Assembly (NCBI RefSeq): GCF_010501105.1
Contig: NZ_QVMQ01000011.1
Location: 124,001-188,000 of the forward strand
Direction of reading: 5' to 3'
Origin: Dysgonomonas sp. 511
GTDB taxonomy: Bacteria > Bacteroidota > Bacteroidia > Bacteroidales > Dysgonomonadaceae
Length of the DNA stretch: 64,000 nucleotides
Part shown: one piece after another, positions 16,743 to 25,623 of the stretch
Position numbering within the stretch: the stretch's first letter is position 1
Layout of the letters: every line of letters starts with the position of its first letter
Program-made: the position numbers and the translations under genes
Notes under the pieces: model-generated
The model's input: only the letters and a program-made list of their open reading frames with translations
Database searches by the model: none
Told to the model about the DNA's origin: nothing

Positions 16743-19442
16743 TTAATAATCTTCGTAATCGTTCTCCTCGCCGCTCTTCTTACTCTTCCCTTTTATAATA
16801 TTGAAGCGGTAGGAGAAACTTACCATAAAATACTGGTTGACAGTATTGGTTCGTGCGTCGGAGATATAGTTTCCGGTCACTATGCGGGTGAGGTTGTTGC
16901 GATCGTTGAGTATGTCGTAAAACTGAGCTTTCAGCGTTCCTCGTTTCTTCTTTAGGAAGTGCTTCGAAACAGAAGCGTTCCAAAGCAACTCACTGTTCTT
17001 GAAGTCGTTTTCGTAACCCGAATAGTACGAATAGCTCAGGTTGCTTTGTATCGAAAAATCGAACGGCAGCCTTATTTGCAGGAAATGGTAAAGATTGTAA
17101 TTGGTCGTACTCCGGTTTTGCAAGTCGGTGAGGTTGTTGCGGCTGGTGCTATGGGTGATGCCTGCGCGCAGGCTGGTTTCTACCTTCGACGACTTGAACT
17201 TTGCCATTATCTGTTCACTCAATACCCAGTTGTTGGTAATTGCCTTGTCGCCATTCGAGTAACCTATATTCTTATAGAAGTTGATATAGGTTGTATTATT
17301 GATCGAGAATTTCTTGTTTTTCAGTGGCGTATCGTACATCACATTGAGGTTTGCCCCCAGGTTGCCGCTAACGTTCTTGTAGGTATCGGTCGTGTTCCCC
17401 TTATCGTCTATCAGGGTGTAATTGACAATATTGTTGAACGTATAGTTAAAGCCTGTGGAAATCATAAAAAACCGCCCGGTTTCGTAATTCGACTTTTGAT
17501 AATAAGCATTCAGATTGTTGCTGTAGCTGGGCTTCAGGTTGGGGTTGCCATACCTTTTCGACAGGGCACTGACGATAATCGTATCTGCCGAAAGCTGGCT
17601 TAGGCTTGGCTGGCTGGTAGCACCGGAATAGCTGAAGTCGAAGCTGCTATTGTCGTTTGGCATATACGAGAAGTTGAGGCTGGGAGAAAAATTGATTACT
17701 CTCTGCTTCAGGTTTTCTATTATAGAATCGCCCATAGTGACATTGCTGCTCGACGAAGAAGGGTCGATGCTAAAGCCCAATGTGTACCTGTATTTTTCTT
17801 TATCCGCCTGAAAATTGAGGCTGATGCTCTGCGTTATGTACCTGTTTTTGGTATTCCGCGTATAAGCGGTATCTACCACGGTATAGTTGCCATCATCGTC
17901 CTTCCGGCGGACATCGCGCTCCCTTTTCGAGTCGTTCCTGTTGTACGAGTAAGATAGTTTCAGCCTGTAATCTTTGCCCAAAGGCTCTACATACGATGCC
18001 GACAGGTTATAGCTGTTTGTCCTGCTATTGGTATTGGTCAGTTGGTCTATTACCTTGTCGGGCGTATTGTCGGTATATTGGGTAAGTGAGTAATTCGACC
18101 CTTTGGAATCATCTTTGCGTATGGAGTTGTTGAACGTGAAGCTCAGCACCCTGCCCTTATTGTCCAGCTTGCGCCCCACAGTAACGAAATTGTTGACATT
18201 AAGGCCATCGCCCCTCGTCAGCCTGAGCGAATTGCCCGAAGTGGTATCTCCCCCTATTACATAAGACAGGTCGGCAGACGAGTTTTCGCTATGCGTATTG
18301 TTGAAATTGGCATAAGAGCGGGCAAAGACAGTTGTCATCGAATCGGGTTTCCATTGCAGGTTCATCCCCATATTGAAACTTTCGCGGGTATTGAGGGTCG
18401 ACATATCCGATACCGAATAGCGGTCGCCGGTGGAGAGGAAAGTCTGGGTGTTAGTCTTTGTCTCCATCAGGTTCTCGTTGTTCGAATAGCGGATATTACC
18501 TCCTATCTTAAACTTTTTGGAGGCGTGGAAATAAGCATTTGCGCCCAGGTTTTTATTCTTGTCGATGCCATTGTCGAGCCCTGCCGACATATCGTCGCCG
18601 TTGACATTGTTGAGGTCGCCGATTACCGATATCTGGTTGTCGTTCCTCATATAATTAGCCGACACCTTGTTCGAATATTTATTGTCGCTGCCGTATCCTG
18701 CCCTCACATCGCCAAATATGCTTTGTTTGAGTTCCTCCTTTACCACAAGGTTGATAACCTGGTCGGGGTTCTTGTCTTTGAATCCGGTTATCTTTGCCGT
18801 TTCCGATTCTTCTTTATACAGTTGCAGCTTCTTTATCATATTGGCAGGCAGATTGGCGAGCGCCATAGGAATGTCGTTGCCGAAAAACTCTTTTCCGTCC
18901 ACCAATATTTTCTTGACGGGCTTTCCGTTTGCCACAATGGTACCGTTGCTATTTACCTCTATGCCGGGAATATTCCTTATAATGTCTTGGAGCATATCGC
19001 TTTCTTCGGCGGTGTACGAACCGGCATTGTATTCTATGGTATCGCCTCTTACTACTATATTGGGCACCTGCACTTCCACTATTGCGGCATCGAGCGATAT
19101 GGCACTTTCTTCCAGGTATATCTTACCGAGGGTAACTCCCGGCTCTTTTGCCGACAGGTCTATTTTACCGGAATAAGATTTACGTCCCATAAAAGAGGCT
19201 TCGAATATATAGCTGCCAAGGGGCAACGGTATGTTAAACCGGCCTGTAGTATCGGTGGCTACTGCCCTGATTTGTGTACTGTCGGCTTGCGAAAGGATGC
19301 GGATGGTAGCGTAGGGGATGGTTTCGTCCGATTCTTTGTAATACACTTGTCCCCGCACGTATCCTCTTTGTGTTTTCCCCGCCGATTGGGCAACGGAGGA
19401 AAGACTCAAAAGGGATAGTAGAGCGATAAACAAAAATCTCAT
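16743..19442 (-). CDS. Outer-membrane beta-barrel protein with carboxypeptidase-like domain
   Basis: An 899-residue TonB-dependent-receptor-like protein. Signal peptide 1-19 (MRFLFIALLSLLSLSSVAQS) precedes a carboxypeptidase-regulatory-like beta domain (about 28-105) and a plug-like region (LQDIIRNIPGIEVNSNGTI, NGKPVKKILVDGKEFFGNDI). A long Asn/Ser/Tyr-rich barrel ends in FMVSFSYRFNII. It belongs with the barrel proteins that lack a SusD partner. The start at 19442 is preferred over an upstream ATG at 19463 because a -7-like TATCTTCG lies around 19468-19475, placing the upstream ATG near the transcription start. The ligand is unknown; it stands alone. Confidence 0.85.
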   Translation of the reverse strand: MRFLFIALLSLLSLSSVAQSAGKTQRGYVRGQVYYKESDETIPYATIRILSQADSTQIRAVATDTTGRFNIPLPLGSYIFEASFMGRKSYSGKIDLSAKEPGVTLGKIYLEESAISLDAAIVEVQVPNIVVRGDTIEYNAGSYTAEESDMLQDIIRNIPGIEVNSNGTIVANGKPVKKILVDGKEFFGNDIPMALANLPANMIKKLQLYKEESETAKITGFKDKNPDQVINLVVKEELKQSIFGDVRAGYGSDNKYSNKVSANYMRNDNQISVIGDLNNVNGDDMSAGLDNGIDKNKNLGANAYFHASKKFKIGGNIRYSNNENLMETKTNTQTFLSTGDRYSVSDMSTLNTRESFNMGMNLQWKPDSMTTVFARSYANFNNTHSENSSADLSYVIGGDTTSGNSLRLTRGDGLNVNNFVTVGRKLDNKGRVLSFTFNNSIRKDDSKGSNYSLTQYTDNTPDKVIDQLTNTNSRTNSYNLSASYVEPLGKDYRLKLSYSYNRNDSKRERDVRRKDDDGNYTVVDTAYTRNTKNRYITQSISLNFQADKEKYRYTLGFSIDPSSSSSNVTMGDSIIENLKQRVINFSPSLNFSYMPNDNSSFDFSYSGATSQPSLSQLSADTIIVSALSKRYGNPNLKPSYSNNLNAYYQKSNYETGRFFMISTGFNYTFNNIVNYTLIDDKGNTTDTYKNVSGNLGANLNVMYDTPLKNKKFSINNTTYINFYKNIGYSNGDKAITNNWVLSEQIMAKFKSSKVETSLRAGITHSTSRNNLTDLQNRSTTNYNLYHFLQIRLPFDFSIQSNLSYSYYSGYENDFKNSELLWNASVSKHFLKKKRGTLKAQFYDILNDRNNLTRIVTGNYISDARTNTVNQYFMVSFSYRFNIIKGKSKKSGEENDYEDY

Positions 19443-19589
19443 AAAACCATACTTTTGGAACAACGAAGATAACCTTTTTTTACTAGAGTAGGTTAATATG
19501 TAAATTCCCTAATTATTTTTTCTTAAAAAATGTATAACATTGCCTGCCTATACATTTTTAATTTAACAAACCATAATTCTTCCAATAAA

Positions 19590-19738
19590 TTGGCAAGCGC
19601 ATAAATTTATCTGGACTCAATTCTGAGCTTTGTAGGGGCGAATTATCATTCGCCCGCAGATTTCCCCTATTCCGGGCGAATGATAATTCGCCCCTACAGT
19701 AACCAAAACTGGAATATCATTTTTCATGCGTTTGCTCT
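19590..19738. repeat. MITE-like element family C, long copy
   Basis: The inner part, 19632-19656 and 19673-19697, is a perfect 25-bp inverted repeat beginning GTAGGGGCGAATTATCATTC. Each arm is itself nearly palindromic, so a cruciform or long hairpin is possible. Outer ends TTGGCAAGCGCATAAATT and TTTTTCATGCGTTTGC match the short copy at 6729-6818. This accounts for most of the 322-bp gap 19443-19764, where no gene is seen. Confidence 0.85.
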
Positions 19739-19764
19739 GAATAAACTGGTAAATGCCGTCTTTA

Positions 19765-20379
19765 TTATATATTCAGCCTCACCAAATTCCTCAAATGCTT
19801 GTTCAATATTTCTTTTATGGTTGTTGTTTGCAGGTTTACGACAGCCAGCACTTGGCTAAAATCGGCATCATCGTCGAGTCGTTGGCTCCTGCGCACAAAC
19901 TCTTCTAAAGGATCGGAATCGGCATATCCCTCGAAAATAATATCTTTCGCCACTTTTGCCTTTCCGATCGAGACAGCAAATTCTTTTGTTTCGGGAATCA
20001 ACGAAAACACCTCTGCAACAACATTCAATAGCGAAAAACTTAATGCTGCACCCAGATCATATTCTTCTATCAGGTGAAACCAACTGTAAACGGTTCTTAT
20101 CTTAGCTGCCGTAAGCCCACCGATGGGGGTGTATCCGGCATCGAACAGGGTGTCTTTTACGACAGATACAGCTCGGTTTATATCAAGTTTTTCCTCTTCG
20201 TAATGCCGGGCGGCCACCGCTTCGTCGCATCCGGTCTGTTTGCAGATTTCAGCAATAGATTTTGCTTTGAAGAGGTAAACGCATTTTTCTATATCGCCGT
20301 CATTCTCTTTCAGCAGTTGCATGGCTTCTCCTATGGGGATGGGAACTATTTTCCTTAGTTCTTTTATTTTATTTGTCAT
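19765..20379 (-). CDS. Unknown protein with two UBA-like N-terminal segments
   Basis: A 204-residue cytosolic protein whose family I do not recognise. Residues about 3-35 (IKELRKIVPIPIGEAMQLLK, NDGDIEKCVYLFKAK) resemble the UBA-like helical bundle at the N-terminus of elongation factor Ts. A second similar segment follows (IAEICKQTGCDEAVAARHYE, EKLDINRAVSVVKD). The rest is helical (YSWFHLIEEYDLGAALSFSL) with an acidic C-terminal part. No signal peptide or membrane segment is present. The start was taken at the ATG at 20379, before a Lys-rich N-terminus; an earlier in-frame start adds hydrophobic residues. A protein-binding role is only a guess. Confidence 0.75.
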   Translation of the reverse strand: MTNKIKELRKIVPIPIGEAMQLLKENDGDIEKCVYLFKAKSIAEICKQTGCDEAVAARHYEEEKLDINRAVSVVKDTLFDAGYTPIGGLTAAKIRTVYSWFHLIEEYDLGAALSFSLLNVVAEVFSLIPETKEFAVSIGKAKVAKDIIFEGYADSDPLEEFVRRSQRLDDDADFSQVLAVVNLQTTTIKEILNKHLRNLVRLNI

Positions 20380-20734
20380 TGTTTCCCAGTATAAATAGAC
20401 AATCAATCTTAGCGAAAAGCAACACCATAATTATCAGACAAGGTAGCCACGGCACTCATTACCAGCTTTTTTTGTTAAAAAACAATACCTTCTCTGTTTG
20501 CTTTGCATTTTTTGTTCTTGCAGTTTGCTCTTATTTCCGCTTCTCTAATGGATGAGACTATAAAAATAATATTTATTCGCTCATATTCCAAGCCTGTGCG
20601 GGCAAGATAATCTCCAGGTTATGATAATAGCCGACACACAAGCCTTTGGAGGCTAAAACAGCTAACGGCTCAAAAAAGCGTTATTTTTCGCCTTCGGGTA
20701 AAAAACGCCTGTTCATCGCCAACCAGACACAGTA

Positions 20735-20861
20735 AGGAACTGTTTAAATTTTATTCATCCTAACTTGAGCTGAGCGAAGGGGGAAATTAGCCGAAAACAG
20801 ACTGAAAATGAATGAAGAAAAAGTAATAATAAAGTATTCGTATAAAATTTAAACAGTTACT
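20735..20861. repeat. Family A-like inverted-repeat element
   Basis: AGGAACTGTTTAAATTTTAT and ATAAAATTTAAACAGTTACT form about 20-bp inverted ends, related to but distinct from family A at 609 and 50901. The interior differs. The rest of the 616-bp gap (20380-20995) holds a possible hairpin at about 20677-20711 (GCGTTATTTTT..AAAAAACGC) and no supported gene. Confidence 0.7.
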
Positions 20862-20934
20862 AAATATGCAAAAACCGGATATCAGGTTAGTATTAATGGC
20901 TAGCTGCAAGCCCTCTTATATCAAAAAAAAATGT

Positions 20935-20942
20935 TTACTTTG
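20935..20942 (+). promoter_or_regulatory. Probable -7 box for glyS
   Basis: TTACTTTG differs from TAnnTTTG at one position and lies 53 bp before the glyS ATG. Confidence 0.35.
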
Positions 20943-20995
20943 TGCAACTTATTCAAATTCATATAAAACTGAACGTAAAAAGAACAGAAAGAGTT

Positions 20996-22534
20996 ATGTC
21001 AGAAGATGTTTTCAAGAAGATAGTTTCGCACTGCAAAGAGTATGGTTTTGTATTCCAGTCGAGTGAGATATACGATGGGCTAAGCGCGGTTTACGACTAT
21101 GGGCAAATGGGCGTGGAACTCAAAAACAACATCAAGAAGTATTGGTGGGACAGCATGGTACTGCTTAACGAAAATGTAGTGGGTATCGACTCCGCCATAT
21201 TTATGCACCCTACTATCTGGAAAGCATCGGGACACGTGGATGCCTTCAACGACCCATTGATAGATAATAAAGACAGTAAAAAACGCTACCGTGCCGATGT
21301 GCTTATCGAAGACCATCTGGCCAAGATAGACGACAAGATAAACAAGGAAGTAGAAAAAGCTGCAAAACGTTTTGGCGAAAGCTTCGACGAAGCTATGTTC
21401 CGCCAGACGAATCCTCGTGTGCTCGAAAACCAGCAAAAACGCGACGAAATTCATACACGTTTTGCAAAAGCGCTCAACGACAGCAACCTGGAAGAGCTTC
21501 GCCAGATAATAATCGACTGCGAAATAGCAGACCCTATCAGTGGAACGCGCAACTGGACAGATGTGCGCCAGTTCAACCTGATGTTCTCTACCGAAATGGG
21601 ATCGACTACCGATGGCGCAATGAAAGTGTACCTGCGCCCGGAAACGGCACAAGGTATATTTGTCAACTTCCTGAACGTGCAAAAGACAGGACGCATGAAA
21701 ATACCATTTGGTATCGCACAGATAGGTAAAGCATTCCGCAACGAGATAGTTGCCCGCCAGTTTATCTTCCGTATGCGCGAGTTCGAACAAATGGAGATGC
21801 AATTCTTCGTTCGTCCGGGCGAAGAACTCGAATGGTTTGCCAAATGGAAAGAAACCCGTATGAAGTGGCACAAAGCACTCGGGTTCGGCGACAAAAAATA
21901 CCGTTTCCACGACCACGACAAGCTTGCGCACTATGCCAATGCCGCCACAGACGTAGAATTCGAAATGCCATTCGGTTTCAAGGAAGTAGAGGGAATACAC
22001 TCGCGTACCGATTTCGACCTGAGCAGCCACGAGGAGTTTTCGGGTAAAAAAATACAATATTTCGATCCCGAACTCAATAAATCGTATGTTCCTTACGTTA
22101 TAGAAACGTCGATCGGAGTCGACCGTATGTTTTTGTCGGTTATGTCGGCGTCATATTGCGAAGAGCAGCTCGAAGGCGGAGAAAGCCGCGTAGTATTGAA
22201 ACTGCCTCCGGCACTTGCCCCGATAAAACTAGGTGTATTGCCATTGGTGAAGAAAGACGGATTGCCGGAAAAAGCACGCGAGATAATCGACAACCTGAAA
22301 TTCGACTTCAAATGCCAGTACGACGAAAAAGACAGCATAGGTAAGCGTTACCGCCGTCAGGATGCCATAGGCACTCCTTATTGCGTAACAGTAGACCACC
22401 AGACTTTGCAAGACAATACGGTTACTATCCGTTACCGCGACACTATGGAGCAAGAACGCGTAGCCATCGACCGGCTTGCAGGTATCATAGCCGACAAAGT
22501 GAGCTTGAAGAACCTTTTGAAAACAATAGGATAA
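20996..22534 (+). CDS. glyS: Glycine--tRNA ligase, dimeric alpha2 type
   Basis: Charges tRNA-Gly with glycine. The 512-residue single-chain form is the eukaryote/archaea-like alpha2 class II enzyme, not the alpha2beta2 form. Class II motif 2 is FRNEIVARQFIFRMREFEQM. Other blocks are FMHPTIWKASGHVDAFNDPL near the N-terminus, LRPETAQGIFVNF, and IETSIGVDRMFL around motif 3. The C-terminal anticodon-binding domain begins around LAPIKLGVLPLV. The ATG at 20996 opens MSEDVFKKIV, the usual beginning. A lipoprotein FKBP gene follows after 9 bp and may be co-transcribed. Confidence 0.97.
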   Translation: MSEDVFKKIVSHCKEYGFVFQSSEIYDGLSAVYDYGQMGVELKNNIKKYWWDSMVLLNENVVGIDSAIFMHPTIWKASGHVDAFNDPLIDNKDSKKRYRADVLIEDHLAKIDDKINKEVEKAAKRFGESFDEAMFRQTNPRVLENQQKRDEIHTRFAKALNDSNLEELRQIIIDCEIADPISGTRNWTDVRQFNLMFSTEMGSTTDGAMKVYLRPETAQGIFVNFLNVQKTGRMKIPFGIAQIGKAFRNEIVARQFIFRMREFEQMEMQFFVRPGEELEWFAKWKETRMKWHKALGFGDKKYRFHDHDKLAHYANAATDVEFEMPFGFKEVEGIHSRTDFDLSSHEEFSGKKIQYFDPELNKSYVPYVIETSIGVDRMFLSVMSASYCEEQLEGGESRVVLKLPPALAPIKLGVLPLVKKDGLPEKAREIIDNLKFDFKCQYDEKDSIGKRYRRQDAIGTPYCVTVDHQTLQDNTVTIRYRDTMEQERVAIDRLAGIIADKVSLKNLLKTIG

Positions 22535-22543
22535 ACTATAAAT

Positions 22544-23134
22544 ATGAACAAAAACGTACTAATAATATCAATCCTGCTCAGCAGCTTTGTACTTCTGTTT
22601 TCATCGTGCGAAGACGATGACGACCCCTATCAGATAGATGAGGAATGGAAGGCATACAACGAAAAAGTAGTAAGGGATGTGGCCACAAGCGGAGAATACA
22701 AACCTTTGGAATCATTTTCGAGAAACGGTACTCTCTACTGGAAATATACCGATGTGATAACCAACACTATAGGCCTTGCCACACCTAAAATCACACAAGA
22801 AGGCACTCCGCATGTAACCGATAGTGTGGTTGTGCGCTATATTGGCTGGTACCTGAACTACGATGGCAACAAAGTAGAATTCGATAGCACAGAGGGTAAT
22901 AACAATGCCCAGTCCGGACGCGGCTTTCGCCTCAGCACCCTTGCCCAAGGTGGTGTAATGGGGTGGGTAGATATATTGCAATACATGACCGTTGGCGAAG
23001 AAAGAGAAGTTTGTATTCCCCAACAATTAGGATATGGAACATCGGCAACAAGCGCGATCCCTGCATATACTACGCTTTTCTTCGATATAAAACTGTTGAA
23101 AATAGTTGCACGCAACGAAGGAGAGTTTGACTAG
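22544..23134 (+). CDS. FKBP-type peptidyl-prolyl isomerase lipoprotein
   Basis: A 196-residue lipoprotein with lipobox Cys22 (LFSSC) followed by an Asp-rich stretch (EDDDDP), the usual export pattern of Bacteroidota surface lipoproteins. The FKBP domain begins near residue 85 (VVVRYIGWYLNYDGNKVEFD) and includes GVMGWVDILQYMTVGEE and a GYG motif (QQLGYGTSATSAIPAYTTLF). It probably speeds proline isomerisation in exported proteins. It lies 9 bp after glyS and is followed by a strong terminator. Confidence 0.88.
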   Translation: MNKNVLIISILLSSFVLLFSSCEDDDDPYQIDEEWKAYNEKVVRDVATSGEYKPLESFSRNGTLYWKYTDVITNTIGLATPKITQEGTPHVTDSVVVRYIGWYLNYDGNKVEFDSTEGNNNAQSGRGFRLSTLAQGGVMGWVDILQYMTVGEEREVCIPQQLGYGTSATSAIPAYTTLFFDIKLLKIVARNEGEFD

Positions 23135-23156
23135 GTCGGGATTCTGAAATAAAAAA

Positions 23157-23222
23157 GACACCATAAGGGTGTCAAAAGAGAAGATGATACATGAGCCTGC
23201 CTGATTTTCAGACAGGCTTTAT
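23157..23222 (+). terminator. Double-hairpin terminator after the FKBP gene
   Basis: A small stem GACACC/GGTGTC (23157-23173) is followed by AGCCTGCCTGA paired with TCAGACAGGCT (23194-23218, one internal mismatch) and a T-rich tail. It ends the glyS-FKBP unit. Confidence 0.75.
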
Positions 23223-23311
23223 TTATTGAAAAAGCCAAGAGGCATCGTTGTCAACAAGACTGCTTGGCTATCTTTTCGTCTGATAAACAGCCTTTATTCC
23301 GGTTATTTTTA

Positions 23312-23319
23312 TATTTTTG
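23312..23319 (+). promoter_or_regulatory. -7 box for yifB
   Basis: TATTTTTG matches TAnnTTTG 33 bp before the ATG at 23353. It supports that start over an in-frame ATG at 23317, which overlaps the box itself. Confidence 0.5.
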
Positions 23320-23352
23320 CATTCGAGTAAAAACAAATACAGAATAGGTGAA

Positions 23353-24894
23353 ATGTTAGCTAAAGTATTTGGCGCTGCAGTGCATGGTATAGAAGCCACT
23401 TTGATAACCATTGAAGTGAATTGTTCTAAAGGCATAAAATTTATGCTTGTAGGACTGCCCGATGCATCGGTAAAAGAAAGCCACGAACGTATCGTTTCGG
23501 CATTGCAAGTCAATGGCTACAAATTCCCAAGACAACAAGTCGTTATAAACATGTCTCCCGCCGATATACGCAAGGAAGGCACAGCATACGATTTGCCGTT
23601 GGCTATCGGTATTCTGGGCGCATCCAACGGTGTCGACCCCGGTATGCTCGAAGATTACATGATAATGGGAGAATTGTCGCTCGATGGCTCTATCCTGCCC
23701 ATAAAAGGGGTTTTGCCCATTGCAATCAAAGCCCGCGAGCTGGGCTTTAAGGGCATCGTGCTTCCCGGCAAGAATGCGAGAGAAGCCGCTGTGGTGAACA
23801 ATCTGGATGTTTTCGGTGTGGATAATATAACCGAAGTAGTAGAGTTTTTCAATGGAAAGAAGCAACTCGAAAAAACCGTTGTAGATACCAGAGCAGAATT
23901 TCACAGCTCCCAACAATTATTCGAATTTGATTTCTCCGATGTAAAAGGACAGGAAAACGTAAAGCGGGCTTTGGAAGTTGCCGCTGCCGGCGGGCACAAC
24001 CTGATAATGATAGGCCCTCCGGGCGCGGGAAAGTCGATGATGGCAAAACGGATGCCCTCCATCCTTCCCCCCTTTACACTGTACGAAGCACTGGAAACCA
24101 CAAAAATACATAGTGTAGCAGGTAAGATGGGCTCAGACACTTCGCTGATGGCTCAACGTCCTTTCCGGAGTCCCCATCACACCATCTCCGATGTAGCCCT
24201 CGTAGGTGGCGGAACATACCCTCAGCCGGGTGAGATAAGCCTGGCACACAATGGGGTGCTTTTTCTGGACGAACTGCCCGAATTTAGCAGGAGTGTGCTC
24301 GAAGTAATGCGCCAACCCCTTGAGGATAGGAGAATAACCATATCGAGGTCGAAGTTCACTGTCGATTATCCGGCCAGTTTCATGCTGGTTTCGTCGATGA
24401 ACCCATGCCCGTGCGGATATTACAACCATCCCGAGAAAGACTGCGTTTGCCCGGGCGGAGCAGTGCAGAAGTATCTGAATAAAATTTCAGGGCCTTTGCT
24501 CGACAGGATAGACATACATATAGAGATAGTACCCGTACCCTTCGAAAAAATATCGGACAAAACCCCTGCCGAACCAAGCAAAGACATCAGGCAAAGGGTG
24601 ATAAAAGCGAGGGAGATACAAGTAAAGCGTTTCGAAAACGAAGAAGGAACATATTGCAATGCACAGATGACTCCCAAAATGCTGAACAAATATGCTTCTA
24701 TTGATGAAACAGGACTGCAATTATTGAAAACAGCAATGGATAGGTTCAACCTGTCGGCCAGGGCCTACGACAGAATTCTGAAAGTATCGCGGACAATAGC
24801 CGATTTAGATAATTCCGAAAAAATTGAACCGAAACATTTGGCAGAAGCAATAAATTACCGAAATTTGGATAGAGAAACCTGGGCTAATAAGTGA
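23353..24894 (+). CDS. YifB/ComM-family Mg-chelatase-like AAA+ ATPase
   Basis: A 513-residue ATPase. An N-terminal ChlI/Lon-protease-like domain occupies about 20-150 (VGLPDASVKESHERIVSAL, MSPADIRKEGTAYDLPLAIG). A Mg-chelatase AAA+ domain follows, with Walker A GPPGAGKSMMAKR near 222 and Walker B GVLFLDELPEF. A Cys-rich insert (MNPCPCGYYNHPEKDCVCPG) and a C-terminal Mg_chelatase_C helical domain complete it. ComM relatives are hexameric helicases that aid branch migration during natural transformation in some bacteria. The role here is inferred from that family. Confidence 0.93.
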   Translation: MLAKVFGAAVHGIEATLITIEVNCSKGIKFMLVGLPDASVKESHERIVSALQVNGYKFPRQQVVINMSPADIRKEGTAYDLPLAIGILGASNGVDPGMLEDYMIMGELSLDGSILPIKGVLPIAIKARELGFKGIVLPGKNAREAAVVNNLDVFGVDNITEVVEFFNGKKQLEKTVVDTRAEFHSSQQLFEFDFSDVKGQENVKRALEVAAAGGHNLIMIGPPGAGKSMMAKRMPSILPPFTLYEALETTKIHSVAGKMGSDTSLMAQRPFRSPHHTISDVALVGGGTYPQPGEISLAHNGVLFLDELPEFSRSVLEVMRQPLEDRRITISRSKFTVDYPASFMLVSSMNPCPCGYYNHPEKDCVCPGGAVQKYLNKISGPLLDRIDIHIEIVPVPFEKISDKTPAEPSKDIRQRVIKAREIQVKRFENEEGTYCNAQMTPKMLNKYASIDETGLQLLKTAMDRFNLSARAYDRILKVSRTIADLDNSEKIEPKHLAEAINYRNLDRETWANK

Positions 24895-24954
24895 CAGATA
24901 TACTTGGGTAGATAATAAGTAAGTTTGTGACCTTAGTATTTAAACAATTAAATT

Positions 24955-25566
24955 ATGACTTTTACCGAAATTAGTAATTTTATATTCAAGAGATCGATTG
25001 AAGATTATCATAAACATGATAATGTAGACACTGTTATCAATAATCCTTATCCGGAAAAGACTATTGAATATTTCTTGTACCTGAAAAACTGGATAGACAC
25101 TGTGCAATGGCATCTGGAGGATATAATCCGCGATCCGGAAATAAACTCTGCCGAAGCTTTGAAAATAAAACGCAGGATAGACAAATCGAATCAGGAAAGG
25201 ACAGACCTCGTGGAATTGATAGACAGTTATTTCCTCGAAAAATACAAGGATGTAAAAGTTGAGCCCAGAGCACAGATCAACACCGAAAGCCCTGCATGGG
25301 CTATAGACCGCCTCTCGATACTGGCGCTCAAGATATATCATATGCAGCAAGAGACCGACCGAAAAGATGCATCGCGCGACCACCGTGCCGAAACGGAGAA
25401 AAAACTGCAAGTATTGCTTACCCAGCGGAGCGACTTGTCTACAGCGATAGAAGAATTGTTGGCCGATATAGAAGCCGGCAAAAAATATATGAAGGTGTAC
25501 AAACAGATGAAGATGTACAACGACCCATCGCTGAACCCTGTTTTGTATGGTAAGCCTTCGAAATAG
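24955..25566 (+). CDS. DUF4254 protein
   Basis: A 203-residue soluble, largely helical protein of the DUF4254 family, which has no known activity. Recognisable parts are the N-terminal WHLEDIIRDPEI, the central ERTDLVELIDSYFLEK and SPAWAIDRLSILALKIYHM, and the C-terminal helix with GKKYMKVYKQMKMYNDP. It has no signal peptide or membrane segment. It stands 57 bp before a GT9 glycosyltransferase gene, with a GT4 gene overlapping that in turn. I recall DUF4254 genes often accompanying GT9 genes in Bacteroidota, which suggests an accessory role in surface glycan assembly. Confidence 0.82.
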   Translation: MTFTEISNFIFKRSIEDYHKHDNVDTVINNPYPEKTIEYFLYLKNWIDTVQWHLEDIIRDPEINSAEALKIKRRIDKSNQERTDLVELIDSYFLEKYKDVKVEPRAQINTESPAWAIDRLSILALKIYHMQQETDRKDASRDHRAETEKKLQVLLTQRSDLSTAIEELLADIEAGKKYMKVYKQMKMYNDPSLNPVLYGKPSK

Positions 25567-25623
25567 AAAAGACTATAAATAAAAACACGACACAAACTAA
25601 TACAGTAATTATTTTTTAAGCTT

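Noticed and set aside
18291..19418. 375-codon open frame antisense to the outer-membrane barrel gene
   Set aside because: The composition is that of a reverse frame, and the opposite strand encodes a complete receptor with signal peptide and plug.
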